Position numbers and translations under genes: made by a program. Below, in pieces: positions 46,269 through 55,554 of a stretch of DNA of 64,000 nt. The stretch's first letter is position 1; the number at the start of each line of letters is the position of its first letter. The notes under the pieces were generated by a model. The model was not told the origin of the DNA and made no database searches. It saw only the letters and a program-made list of their open reading frames with translations. The DNA is from Mesorhizobium sp. PAMC28654. GTDB taxonomy: Bacteria > Pseudomonadota > Alphaproteobacteria > Rhizobiales > Rhizobiaceae. Where the stretch lies: contig NZ_CP085135.1 of assembly GCF_020616515.1 (NCBI RefSeq), positions 1,798,001 through 1,862,000 of the forward strand, in the 5' to 3' direction.

Positions 46269-47540
46269 CTACTGTGCCGCGCCGGCGTCGCCGCCGCCGA
46301 GATCATCGCCACCATTGTCCGCCGGCTTGTCGGCATTGGTTCCACTGCCAGAGCTGTCTTTACCGGTCTGATCAGCGCCACCTTTGGCAGCGTCGGCCTT
46401 GGCGGCATCGTCAGCCTGCTTCTTCTGCAGCGCACGGTATCGGGCAACGTTCTGGTTGTGCTCTTCCAGCGTTGAGGCAAAGACGTGGCCACCCGTACCG
46501 TCGGCGACAAAATAGAGGTCATCGGTCTTCGACGGATTGGCGACCGCCTCAAGTGCCGCCCGGCCTGGATTGGCGATCGGCGTCGGCGGCAGACCGTTGA
46601 TCAGATAGGTATTGTAAGGCGTCGGCTTCTGGATGTCCGACTGATAGATCGGGCGATCGGCCGGCTTTCCCTTGCCGCCGAACAGACCATAGATGATGGT
46701 CGGATCCGACTGCAGCCGCATGCCCTTGGCCAGTCGGTTCAGAAAAACGGCGGCAACGCGCGAGCGCTCATCACCCCTGCCCGTCTCCTTCTCCACGATC
46801 GACGCCAATGTGACGAAGTCGTCGATACTGGCCAGCGGCAGATCAGGCGCGCGACGCTGCCAGACGTCCTCGACCAGTTTCTTCTGATCGGCCAGCAGCT
46901 TGTCGACCATCTGCTGGCGTGTCGCACCGCGGGTGAAGCGCAAGGTGTCGGTGGCGAGGCTACCCTCGACTGGCGCGGTCTTCGGCATGTCACCGCTCAA
47001 CGCGTCCTGCTCGGCAATACGCTCCAGTGCCTGCTCGACCGTAAGCCCCTCGGGGATGGTCAGCGAATACATCACCGACTTGCCGCTCTTCAGTAGGTCC
47101 ATGATATCGCGCATGGATGCCTGGGGCTTGATTGCGTATTCACCGGCCTTGAGCGCCGAATCGTTTCCGTAGGCGCGCACGCCAAGGCGGAAGACACGGG
47201 CGTCACTGATCAATCCGCGCCGCTCGAGCTGGTCGGCAATGTCCTGAACACCGGAGTTCTGTTTGACCATGAACGTGTCGCCGTTGACCGACGGACCTGG
47301 TTCATTGAATGCCTGCCTGCCGAAGTAGATCGCCAGGCCGCCTGCCAGAATTACCAGCATGACCAGCGAGAAGAAGAAGTTCATGAACACGACGATCTGG
47401 CTGCGCGAGGCGCGCGAGCGGTTGGGCGGCGGCGTGCCGACTTCGGGCCGCAACGCCTCGCTGGCAGTCTTCGGCACGATAGGACCTTGCGCCGCGGGCT
47501 TCTGGCCGAATTCCCCGTTGTTTGCCGGATTTGTGGTCAT
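46269..47540 (-). CDS. mltG: endolytic transglycosylase MltG
   Basis: MltG cuts nascent peptidoglycan and sets glycan length. The 423-residue protein has a short cytoplasmic part, a membrane helix at about 50-72, a LysM-like segment (NSGVQDIADQLERRGLI) and the YceG catalytic domain with Glu in SIVEKETG near 249. The extended C-terminal tail is low-complexity (about 375-423, rich in K/D/G). It lies in the fab-mltG-yicC-gmk order. Confidence 0.93.
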   Translation of the reverse strand: MTTNPANNGEFGQKPAAQGPIVPKTASEALRPEVGTPPPNRSRASRSQIVVFMNFFFSLVMLVILAGGLAIYFGRQAFNEPGPSVNGDTFMVKQNSGVQDIADQLERRGLISDARVFRLGVRAYGNDSALKAGEYAIKPQASMRDIMDLLKSGKSVMYSLTIPEGLTVEQALERIAEQDALSGDMPKTAPVEGSLATDTLRFTRGATRQQMVDKLLADQKKLVEDVWQRRAPDLPLASIDDFVTLASIVEKETGRGDERSRVAAVFLNRLAKGMRLQSDPTIIYGLFGGKGKPADRPIYQSDIQKPTPYNTYLINGLPPTPIANPGRAALEAVANPSKTDDLYFVADGTGGHVFASTLEEHNQNVARYRALQKKQADDAAKADAAKGGADQTGKDSSGSGTNADKPADNGGDDLGGGDAGAAQ

Positions 47541-47561
47541 AGCGCCCTACCGTTTGATCTC

Positions 47562-47678
47562 TTAGAGCGACGTGCGTCCCAGTGGACGCACAAGGTACGC
47601 TCTAACATTTCAAGTCCGCGCATCGTGCTTTGCAAAAATCGATTTCGATTCTGATACCGATTCTCGGACCGATGCGCG
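47562..47678. repeat. composite palindromic repeat (two palindromes)
   Basis: First palindrome: TTAGAGCG (47562) with CGCTCTAA (47598), enclosing GTGCGTCC/GGACGCAC. Second: CGCGCATCG (47617) with CGATGCGCG (47670), a perfect 9-bp stem around an A/T-rich middle. Both fill the mltG-fabF intergenic gap. The two-part structure matches a repeat I associate with many Mesorhizobium genomes; family identity should be checked. Confidence 0.68.
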
Positions 47679-47753
47679 AATCCCCTGCGGCAGAGTAGAG
47701 GCGAATATGGCGAAATTGACGACGCAGCGAGGCGATGCCGACCAGCGAACCGG

Positions 47754-49016
47754 TCAGCCATTGTAACGCTGGAAGACAAGCGAAGCGTTGGTGCCGCCAA
47801 ACCCGAAGGAATTGGAAAGCGCGACGTCGATCTGACGAGCCCGCGGCGTGTTCGGCACCAGATCGATGGCCGTTTCCCGCTCGGGATTGTCGAGATTGAT
47901 GGTCGCCGGCGCAACGTTGTCGCGTATGGCCAGAATCGAGAAGATCGCCTCGGCGGCACCCGCCGCGCCCAAGAGATGGCCAATCGACGATTTGGTCGAC
48001 GACATCGATATCTTGGAGGCGGCGTTGCCGACCAGCCGCTCGACCGCGCCGAGTTCGATCGTGTCCGCCATGGTCGAGGTGCCATGAGCGTTGATATAGT
48101 CAATGTCCGTGGGCGTAAGCTTGGCCCTGTTCAATGCCGCCGTCATGCAACGGAAGGCACCGTCACCGTCTTCAGCCGGCGCCGTGATATGATAGGCATC
48201 GCCTGTAAGACCGTAGCCGGTCACTTCGGCATAGATTTTTGCGCCGCGCGCCTTGGCATGCTCGAGTTCTTCAAGCACGACGACGCCGGCGCCCTCACCC
48301 ATGACAAAACCATCGCGGTCGCGATCATAGGGGCGCGAGGCTTCTTGCGGCGTGTCGTTGCGTTCGGTGGACAGCGCCCGGCAGGCGGCAAAGCCAGCGA
48401 GCGAAAGCCGGGTTACCGGCGCTTCGGCGCCACCGGCCAGCATCACGTCGGCATCGCCGAAGATGATCAACCGGGCGGCATCGCCGATGGCATGCGCCCC
48501 GGTCGAGCAAGCGGTGACGACGGCGTGGTTCGGGCCTTTCAGCCCGTGTCGGATAGACACCTGCCCGGACACCAGATTGATGATGTTTCCCGGGATGAAG
48601 AACGGGCTGATACGACGCGGCCCGCGCTCGTGGAGAATAAGCGCGTTCTGGGCGATGCCTTCAAGGCCACCGATGCCAGAACCAATCATGACGCCCGTGG
48701 CGCAGCGCTCCTGCTCGCTCCGAGGCTCCCAGCCGGAGTCCTTCAGCGCTTCGTCGGCGGCCGCGATCCCGTAAAGGATGAAGTCGCCGATCTTGCGCAG
48801 TTCCTTCGGCTCGAGAATAGCCTCTGGATTGAGTGTACCATTGCTGCCGTCACCGCGCGGAATGACGTGGGCGATCTTGCAGGCAAGATCGTCCACCTCG
48901 AATTCGGTGACTCGTTTGGCAGCGCTTCTGCCGGTCAGAAGTTCCTTCCAGCTGTGCTCAAAGCCCATGCCGAATGGCGACAGCAACCCAAGGCCCGTGA
49001 CGACGACACGCCTCAT
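47754..49016 (-). CDS. fabF: beta-ketoacyl-ACP synthase II
   Basis: FabF condenses acyl-ACP with malonyl-ACP in fatty-acid elongation. The 420-residue thiolase-fold protein shows catalytic Cys in TACSTG (near 168), His in NAHGTST (near 307) and His in IGHLLGA (near 345). It starts 35 bases after acpP. Confidence 0.97.
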   Translation of the reverse strand: MRRVVVTGLGLLSPFGMGFEHSWKELLTGRSAAKRVTEFEVDDLACKIAHVIPRGDGSNGTLNPEAILEPKELRKIGDFILYGIAAADEALKDSGWEPRSEQERCATGVMIGSGIGGLEGIAQNALILHERGPRRISPFFIPGNIINLVSGQVSIRHGLKGPNHAVVTACSTGAHAIGDAARLIIFGDADVMLAGGAEAPVTRLSLAGFAACRALSTERNDTPQEASRPYDRDRDGFVMGEGAGVVVLEELEHAKARGAKIYAEVTGYGLTGDAYHITAPAEDGDGAFRCMTAALNRAKLTPTDIDYINAHGTSTMADTIELGAVERLVGNAASKISMSSTKSSIGHLLGAAGAAEAIFSILAIRDNVAPATINLDNPERETAIDLVPNTPRARQIDVALSNSFGFGGTNASLVFQRYNG

Positions 49017-49051
49017 CGCAGGTCCCTCCCCAGGTGATGACTGCGAAAGCG

Positions 49052-49288
49052 TCAGGCCGAAGCCTTGTCGATGTACTTCACGGCATCGCCGACGGTCAGA
49101 ATGGTCTCGGCCGCATCGTCGGGGATTTCGACGCCGAACTCTTCTTCGAACGCCATGACGAGTTCAACCGTGTCGAGGCTGTCGGCGCCCAGATCATCGA
49201 TGAAGCTTGCCTGCTCCGTCACCTTGTCGGCATCGACGCCAAGATGCTCGATGACGATCTTCTTGACGCGCTCTGCGGTGTCACTCAT
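49052..49288 (-). CDS. acpP: acyl carrier protein
   Basis: AcpP carries growing acyl chains on a 4'-phosphopantetheine. It is 78 residues, acidic, with Ser37 in GADSLDTVE as the attachment site. The ATG is preceded by GAGGA. A good promoter lies upstream; the reading extending further 5' has no support. Confidence 0.97.
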   Translation of the reverse strand: MSDTAERVKKIVIEHLGVDADKVTEQASFIDDLGADSLDTVELVMAFEEEFGVEIPDDAAETILTVGDAVKYIDKASA

Positions 49289-49420
49289 GTGGGCATCCTC
49301 GTCTTTTGTTTGTCTGTCTTCGTTAGCGGGCAGAATGCCGCTAATCAAGCTGAAAGATGGTCCTGTCGGAAACACAACAGCACAGGACCGGTTCTTGCCC
49401 GAACCGCCGGGTTGCGGGCC

Positions 49421-49449
49421 GCATTACACGAAAAACCGCCAGGGTCCAA
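49421..49449 (-). promoter_or_regulatory. sigma-70-type promoter of acpP
   Basis: On the minus strand TTGGAC (49449-49444), 17-base spacer, TAATGC (49426-49421). It allows acpP, needed in large amounts, to be expressed above the level from fabG. Confidence 0.55.
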
Positions 49450-49487
49450 GGCGAAATGGTTAGTTTTCACAACCCTTCGAGACCTTG

Positions 49488-50225
49488 TCAGATCATCGCC
49501 ATGCCACCATTCACATGAATGGTCTGTCCGGTGACATAGGCGGCCTCGTTCGAAGCAAGGTAGGCGACGGCGGAAGCGACCTCGGCGCTTGTGCCCATGC
49601 GCCGGGTGGGGATCGCAGCCATGATCGCGTCTTTCTGCTTGTCGTTGAGCTTGTCGGTCATCGCTGATTCGATGAAGCCCGGGGCGACGCAGTTGACGGT
49701 TATGTTGCGGGTCGCGATCTCCTGCGCCAGCGATTTGGACAGGCCGATCATGCCGGCCTTGGACGCGCAGTAATTCGCCTGCCCGGGATTACCGGTGACA
49801 CCCACGACCGAGGTGATGTTGATGATGCGGCCATGCCGGCGCCGCATCATCGGATGGGTCAGTTCGCGGGTCAGCCGAAATACGGCGGTGAGATTGACCT
49901 CGAGCACCGAGTCCCAGTCGGTGTCCGACATGCGCACGAACAGACCGTCCTTGGTGATGCCGGCATTGTTGACGAGAATGTCGACACCTTCGAGATCGGC
50001 CTCCGCCTTCTGGCCGAGCGCCTTGACCTCATCGCGATTCGCCAGGTTGGCGGGAAAAAGCATGACCCGGTCACCGAGATCGGCGGCCAGCGTCTCAAGC
50101 TTCTCGATGCGTGTGCCATGCAGGCCGACGACAGCGCCCTGCGCATGCAGCACGCGGGCGATCGCCTCGCCGATGCCACCGGACGCGCCGGTGACGAGCG
50201 CCTTGCGGCCAGTCAGATCGAACAT
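49488..50225 (-). CDS. fabG: 3-oxoacyl-ACP reductase
   Basis: FabG reduces beta-ketoacyl-ACP with NADPH. The 245-residue SDR has TGASGGIG near 13-20, NNAG near 86, Ser-Tyr-Lys catalytic residues with YCASK near 151, and GMAMI at the C-terminus. The ATG at 50225 has AAAGGGAAG upstream; a longer form would begin at TTG. Confidence 0.96.
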   Translation of the reverse strand: MFDLTGRKALVTGASGGIGEAIARVLHAQGAVVGLHGTRIEKLETLAADLGDRVMLFPANLANRDEVKALGQKAEADLEGVDILVNNAGITKDGLFVRMSDTDWDSVLEVNLTAVFRLTRELTHPMMRRRHGRIINITSVVGVTGNPGQANYCASKAGMIGLSKSLAQEIATRNITVNCVAPGFIESAMTDKLNDKQKDAIMAAIPTRRMGTSAEVASAVAYLASNEAAYVTGQTIHVNGGMAMI

Positions 50226-50281
50226 TTTCTTCCCTTTCAAGAGAACACCCTTCGTATGGGTGAGATCAAAATCGAGCCTGA

Positions 50282-51223
50282 TTATGCAAGCAATGCCAAT
50301 GCCGCTTCAACGTCGGCGGATGTACCTATGGCATTGGTTGCGATGTCGCGATTGATGCGCCGCGCCAGGCCGGACAGCACCTTTCCGGCCCCAACCTCGT
50401 AGAGCGTGGTCACGCCGTTCTGGCCGAACCATTCCACGGTTTCGCGCCAACGCACACGGCCAGTCACCTGCTGGACCAATCGGCGAGCGATTTCGTCCGG
50501 ATCGTTCGATGGCGTCACCGACACGTTGGAGACCACGGGAACGACCGGCGCGTTTTTCGTCACGCCGGCCAGCGCTTCGCGCATCACATCCGCGGCCGGC
50601 GCCATCAACGCCGAATGGAAAGGCGCTGAGACCTGCAGCATCAACGCACGCTTGGCGCCCTTTTCCGTGCAAAGCTTCGCGGCCAGTTCGACCGCCGCCC
50701 TGGCGCCGGAGATTACCAGCTGGCCGCCGCCATTGTCGTTGGCGATCTGGCATACAGAGCCCGTGGCGGCTTCGGCACAGGCCGCTTCGACATCGGCCTG
50801 CTCCAGCCCGATGATTGCCGCCATGGCCCCCTCGCCGGCGGGCACCGCCGCCTGCATGGCATTGCCGCGTATGCGCAAAAGCCTGGCGGCGTCACCAACC
50901 GAAACGAACCCGGCAGCAGCCAGTGCCGAATATTCACCCAGCGAATGCCCGGCGACATAAGCGACCTTGTCCTTCAAGGAAAAGCCGCGCGCTTCGAGCG
51001 CCCGGATCGCGGCTAGCGACACCGCCATCAGGGCCGGCTGGGCGTTGGCGGTCAGCGTCAGCGTCTCTTCGGGTCCCTCCCAGATCAACTTCGACAGATT
51101 TTCGCCGAGGGCGTCGTCGACTTCCTGGAAGATCTGCCGCGCCTCCGGGAAGGCGTCGGCCAGATCCCTGCCCATGCCGACTGCCTGGCTGCCTTGCCCC
51201 GGAAAGGTGAATGCGATGGCCAT
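50282..51223 (-). CDS. fabD: malonyl CoA-acyl carrier protein transacylase
   Basis: FabD loads malonate from CoA onto ACP. The 313-residue protein begins MAIAFTFPGQGSQ; its nucleophile Ser94 is in GHSLGEYS and the partner histidine in SAPFHSALM. ATG 51223 has GGAG-CAGGAT upstream, so the 5-codon longer form is not used. First gene of the fabD-fabG-acpP-fabF series. Confidence 0.96.
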   Translation of the reverse strand: MAIAFTFPGQGSQAVGMGRDLADAFPEARQIFQEVDDALGENLSKLIWEGPEETLTLTANAQPALMAVSLAAIRALEARGFSLKDKVAYVAGHSLGEYSALAAAGFVSVGDAARLLRIRGNAMQAAVPAGEGAMAAIIGLEQADVEAACAEAATGSVCQIANDNGGGQLVISGARAAVELAAKLCTEKGAKRALMLQVSAPFHSALMAPAADVMREALAGVTKNAPVVPVVSNVSVTPSNDPDEIARRLVQQVTGRVRWRETVEWFGQNGVTTLYEVGAGKVLSGLARRINRDIATNAIGTSADVEAALALLA

Positions 51224-51266
51224 ATCCTGCTCCAGCAACTGATTTTGCCTGCCTGTGACGCAAGGC

Positions 51267-51300
51267 GGGCGGCCAAGTCAAGCCCACGCCTTGGCCGCCC
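51267..51300. promoter_or_regulatory. 11-bp perfect inverted repeat between fabD and the LTA-synthase-like gene
   Basis: GGGCGGCCAAG (51267-51277) and CTTGGCCGCCC (51290-51300) are exact inverses around a 12-base centre. No U run follows on either strand, which argues against a simple terminator; position about 44 bases upstream of the fabD start suits a regulatory hairpin or operator. Confidence 0.45.
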
Positions 51301-51490
51301 CTTTGCGGACCTTGGCACGGAAACGGCGGCAGAGTGTCTGTTCCAAATGGTTTTTACCCGATCACTCGTGATGAAAACCGCTCACGATTCGTTTGCTGGC
51401 TCTTCTCATTTTTCGCCACAGGCGCTAGTTTTCGGTGACAGTTCAATGACAATTCAGTGACGAATTTATTGCAGGCCGGGGAATTCTAGA

Positions 51491-53419
51491 TTGGCAAAGG
51501 GTTTGAAAGGCGCAGGCAAAGCCGCGCCGCAATTTCTGGAAGGCGATCCGTCGACCGGATATCTGCCGGGCAGAGCCTGGCCGATCATTCGGTACGGCCT
51601 GACCAGCCTGCTTGCCTCGGCCATCCTGGTGTTCGCGATCGAACTGATCGTGCGCGGCGATTTTGCCGGCACCGTTTCCTTCTTCTTCCAGCCTTTCAAG
51701 CCTGGCTGGACCACGATCGTGGTGTTCGCGCTGATCATGATCGGCCTCGATGCCGTGCTGGGCCGCACATATCAGAGCTTGATGATCATTGCGCCGCTGA
51801 CTCTGTCGCTGGCCTTTGTCGGCCATCAGAAATCGCTTTATCTCGGCGATCCGCTCTATCCGACCGATTTCCTCTATGCCCGCCAGATCGTCGCGCTGTT
51901 GCCGCTTCTGGTGCGTGATCGCCCGATGACGGCTCTTGCCATGACCGTCGGCATCGTCGCGGGCCTCGCATTGCTCGTCTTCGCCTGGCGCCAGTGGCGC
52001 CGCCGCGTGCCGGCGTTGAGTCACAAGGGCCGCCTCGCGCGGCTGACGCTGGCGGTGCCGCTGCTCGCCTTCTTCGTCTCGATCATGGATTACGCGACCT
52101 TCTCGTGGACGCGCGACCGGCTGCAGATCATTCCGATGATGTGGGACCAGAAGGAGAATTACGCCTCCAACGGCTTCGCGCTCGCCTTCGCGCTCAACGT
52201 GCCGATGGCCCATGTCACGGCACCGGCAGGCTATTCCGACAAGGCGATCGCGGCGATCCAAAAGCCTGATGTGACGGCCTCCGTGCCCGATGAAAAGCCC
52301 GATATCATCATCGTCATGAGCGAATCCTTCTGGGATCCGGCCATTCTGCCCGGCGTCACGATCACGCCAGACCCGATTCCCACCGTGCGGTCGCTGCGCT
52401 CGGGTTATGTCTTCTCGCCCGAGTTCGGCGGCATGACCGCCAATGTCGAGTTCGAGGCGCTGACAGGCTTCTCCAACGCCTTCCTGCCGGCTGGCAGCAT
52501 TCCGTACCAGCAGTATGTGCGCGCACCGGTTCCGTCGATGGCGACATTCCTGAAAAGCGAGGGCTACGCGACCCGTGCGATCCATCCAGGCACCAGCTGG
52601 TTCTGGAACCGAACGCCCGTTTATGCCGATTTCGGCTTCGACGACTTCAAATCCGAGGAAAACCTGCCGCCGATGGAACGACGCGGCCCGCTGGCCTCCG
52701 ACGCCGCCATGACCGACGAGATCATCCGCGAGGCCGATGACACAGACGAGCCGTTCTTCTTCTTTGCCGTCAGCCTGCAGAACCACGGGCCCTATGAGCC
52801 CAACCGCTATGTCAATCCGACCCACATCGTCCAGGCGCCGACCAGCCAGTGGGCACGCGACTCGCTCTTGTCCTATGCCGAAGGCGCCTCCGATGCCGAT
52901 CGCGGCCTCCAACGGCTGATCGAATGGGCAAGGCAACGCGAGCGGCCAACGGTCATTGCCTTTTTCGGCGACCATCTGCCGCCGCTCGGCCCGGTCTATG
53001 TTGAAACCGGCTTCATGACCAACAACGTCGCGCCACGCAGGGAAGCCTCCGTTGAAGCCGCTTTGCAGCACCACCAGACGCCCTTGGTCGTGTGGTCCAA
53101 CCGCACCGGGGCGGCCAAGGATCTGGGCGCGGTCAGCCCTGCCTTCCTGCCCTACCACGTTATGAAGACGGCAGGCATCAGCCATCCCTACTACACCGGC
53201 TTTCTGGGCGAGATGCGCGAACACTATAGCGTCGTCGACCGCAACCTCTTGCTGAAGCCTTCGGGCGAGGCAACACCCGACTGGGCTCGGCAGAAGGACG
53301 TAGATCCGGCCATCCGCGACTTCCGGCTGCTGCAATACGACATGATGTTCGGCAAGCGCCACGCGGCGCCCGACTTCTTCCCCGAAACCGTGGACAAGCT
53401 CGTCGCCCACACCAGCTAG
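51491..53419 (+). CDS. LTA-synthase-like sulfatase-superfamily membrane enzyme
   Basis: A 642-residue protein of the alkaline-phosphatase superfamily with five membrane helices in the first 200 residues and an extracytoplasmic catalytic domain from about 270. The metal/nucleophile features are visible: MSESFWDP near 277, Thr in GGMTANVEFEALTG near 315 (the position of catalytic Thr in LtaS), FFGDHLPPLG near 492. Such enzymes transfer phosphoglycerol or phosphoethanolamine; in rhizobia phosphoglycerol on cyclic beta-glucans is one known use (CgmB), so that is one possibility. Start is probably TTG 51491, just after a GGGG stretch. The gene converges with the TadG-like gene (9-base gap). Confidence 0.8.
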   Translation: MAKGLKGAGKAAPQFLEGDPSTGYLPGRAWPIIRYGLTSLLASAILVFAIELIVRGDFAGTVSFFFQPFKPGWTTIVVFALIMIGLDAVLGRTYQSLMIIAPLTLSLAFVGHQKSLYLGDPLYPTDFLYARQIVALLPLLVRDRPMTALAMTVGIVAGLALLVFAWRQWRRRVPALSHKGRLARLTLAVPLLAFFVSIMDYATFSWTRDRLQIIPMMWDQKENYASNGFALAFALNVPMAHVTAPAGYSDKAIAAIQKPDVTASVPDEKPDIIIVMSESFWDPAILPGVTITPDPIPTVRSLRSGYVFSPEFGGMTANVEFEALTGFSNAFLPAGSIPYQQYVRAPVPSMATFLKSEGYATRAIHPGTSWFWNRTPVYADFGFDDFKSEENLPPMERRGPLASDAAMTDEIIREADDTDEPFFFFAVSLQNHGPYEPNRYVNPTHIVQAPTSQWARDSLLSYAEGASDADRGLQRLIEWARQRERPTVIAFFGDHLPPLGPVYVETGFMTNNVAPRREASVEAALQHHQTPLVVWSNRTGAAKDLGAVSPAFLPYHVMKTAGISHPYYTGFLGEMREHYSVVDRNLLLKPSGEATPDWARQKDVDPAIRDFRLLQYDMMFGKRHAAPDFFPETVDKLVAHTS

Positions 53420-53428
53420 GGAGGTCGC

Positions 53429-55081
53429 CTAATTGGTCAATTGCAGCTTGGAGAACTTGTTGGCGATCTGCTGAAATACGTTCGGCAGCTTGCTCGGATC
53501 GTTGACGGCATAATAGTCGACCGGGTTCGACGCGCATGCGCTGTACAGCGTGCGATTGGCAGCCGTGTCCGACTGCAGCACCATGGTATAGATTTGAGCG
53601 CCCTGGCTCTTGAGCTGGGTGCAAACGCTTTTGGTCCAGCTATCGACGTTGCGTGCAGCCGTCGTCTGGTTATCCGATCCGAAACGTCCGCCCGCCAGAT
53701 AGCCATAGGACGTATAGTCGGACTTGGTCGGCTGGTTGCTGGCGCCATAGACAACGTTCTCGCCATCGGTCAGCAACATCACCACCTTGCTGACGCCAGG
53801 CGTCTTCCATGGTGTTCCATCCGTGTAGGGCGGATCAGGCGACAGCACCCGCATCCCCCATGACAGGCCTTCCGACACATTGGTGCCCGAGCCGTTCCAT
53901 TCGGTCATCTCGCTCGCGGCCTTGCGCAGCTTGTCGAAATCGTCGGTCAGCGGGACAACAGGCGTGGGGCAGGCGCGATTAGGCCCCACTGTTAAGGCGC
54001 CGCTCGTTTCGGTGACGATCTTGGCGGCGGGCGCGACATATCTGGCGATCTTTTCCATGTCGGCACCCAGGAGCAAGTCCGCGACACCGCCGATGAGTCC
54101 ACTCAGATCGATGCCGAGAATGTTGACGCCGGACTGCGCGAGCTTGGTCTTGTCGCTGATATCATCGAGGTAGGAATTGTTGTAGCCCGTGGCCGAATTG
54201 CCGTAGGAGCCGGACGGCTTTTTGGCAACTTCCGGATCATCGGGCGCGAAATAGGGGACAAACAGCGTGTCGGGCCTGGAGGGATCCGGCGGTGTGTCGG
54301 AGATGTTGTAGGTGCCCGGCCGCGCCTCCACGCAGCCCTTCCAACCGGTGCCGTTCCAGCCTGTCCTCTTGGCTACCGGTACGTCTTGCTGCAGCTGCTT
54401 GAACAGCGCCATGTGGTGGGGACGCTTGCCGTCGATGACCGGGAAATTGATGCCATTGGTCGACGACTTTCCGTCCATGTCGATCCATGAGGGATCGAAG
54501 CCCTCGCCATTGACGTTGACCGCCGTGACAAAGGGAACCAGCGACACACGGACCTTGCGGGTCGGCGACTTGACCGCCTCGAGATAGTCCAGCAGCGATT
54601 TCGTCGCCTGTCTCAACGCGGTCATGCGTGCGCCGGCCATGGAGCCGGTGTTGTCCAGGACCAGCACGACTTCGAGCTGATTGTTCGATTCGACGGCAGA
54701 AGCATCGGCGGTGATGTGCTTCTCCTTTCCAAACAGGAAGGCGAAGTTCAAATTGACGTCCGCCGACGCGACCGCCTTCGTCCTGACGAAGTTGACGCCC
54801 TTGTCGACGGTCAGCGTCGCTACGGCGTTGTTCAATTCGCCATGACCAGCGATATTCGCCAGGAAGTATCGGTTGAAGGCGTCCGGGCGCGTGACGTCGA
54901 GGTCACCGAGATGCGAGGATGCAAGGTTGGCCGCGTCGAGCGCGTTCTGCAGGTTGCTCTGGGCTCGCATCAGGGTCGAGACATCCGATGCGAAGGCGAC
55001 GGCCGTCAGGATCGCCGGCAGCCCAAGCGCCAGCATCAAACTGAAATTACCGCTCTTCGAGCCACAGAAATTCTTGAGCAT
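53429..55081 (-). CDS. TadG-like pilus-assembly/VWA domain protein
   Basis: A 550-residue protein. The first 35 residues (MLKNFCGSKSGNFSLML plus a hydrophobic helix) are the TadE/TadG-type membrane anchor. A von Willebrand A domain follows, with MIDAS motif LDNTGSMAG near residue 142, interrupted by long loops with several cysteines and a pseudo-repeated glycine region, and ends with the VWA C-terminal strand (LKSQGAQIYTMVLQSD). Proteins of this type occur in or near flp/tad pilus loci, but no other tad genes are in this window. Start at 55081 is preferred over 55186 (Met with GGGG upstream). Confidence 0.75.
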   Translation of the reverse strand: MLKNFCGSKSGNFSLMLALGLPAILTAVAFASDVSTLMRAQSNLQNALDAANLASSHLGDLDVTRPDAFNRYFLANIAGHGELNNAVATLTVDKGVNFVRTKAVASADVNLNFAFLFGKEKHITADASAVESNNQLEVVLVLDNTGSMAGARMTALRQATKSLLDYLEAVKSPTRKVRVSLVPFVTAVNVNGEGFDPSWIDMDGKSSTNGINFPVIDGKRPHHMALFKQLQQDVPVAKRTGWNGTGWKGCVEARPGTYNISDTPPDPSRPDTLFVPYFAPDDPEVAKKPSGSYGNSATGYNNSYLDDISDKTKLAQSGVNILGIDLSGLIGGVADLLLGADMEKIARYVAPAAKIVTETSGALTVGPNRACPTPVVPLTDDFDKLRKAASEMTEWNGSGTNVSEGLSWGMRVLSPDPPYTDGTPWKTPGVSKVVMLLTDGENVVYGASNQPTKSDYTSYGYLAGGRFGSDNQTTAARNVDSWTKSVCTQLKSQGAQIYTMVLQSDTAANRTLYSACASNPVDYYAVNDPSKLPNVFQQIANKFSKLQLTN

Positions 55082-55554
55082 CCTTACCCCCCGGCCGTGC
55101 CCAGTTTTCCGCTTTGCCGCGGCTATCCCAATCTCCTGCACCTTTCGTAGTGAACTGACGGTTGATAAGGCCATGCAATTGTGCACAACCTGACGTGGTG
55201 GTTAAGGACAGGTTTCCGCAAGACCGCCAAATCTCGTCTGTTGCAGCCGTCGGCCCGAGCACCGCGACAAAGGGTTTGGCCAACTGAAACACTGTCCGCC
55301 CTTGCCTTCCCTGGGGATTGCTGTATAGACGCCCGCAATCTGCCGGTCCTTGCTGGGGGCTGAACGGAGGGCCGGAGGTTTTCCAAACCTTCGCGTGGAA
55401 CCAGAAGCGTTTCCGCCTCCCGTGTCTCCGCTCTCGACCGTCTCGTCATGCTCCTTTCTTCCCCTTCCCCTCACCGGGACCAGTGGGTCAGAGAAGTTGC
55501 AGAGGCTTTTGCCGCCGGGACCGGGAGAGAAACGAAGAAAGGCACAGATACAAT
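55082..55554. other. non-coding gap upstream of rpsF
   Basis: About 470 bases. It contains the rpsF promoter candidate and a long leader rich in polypyrimidine and GGGACC stretches. S6 operons of many bacteria bind S6-S18 in their leader; I see stems here but cannot confirm the known motif by eye. No supported gene; the reading extending rpsF upstream is rejected. Confidence 0.5.
55302..55329 (+). promoter_or_regulatory. candidate promoter of rpsF
   Basis: TTGCCT (55302-55307), 16-base spacer, TATAGA (55324-55329). It would give a 5' leader of more than 200 bases before rpsF. Confidence 0.45.

Noticed and set aside
51443..53410. 655-codon minus-strand reading over the LTA-synthase-like gene
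   Set aside because: Antisense shadow with unlikely composition.
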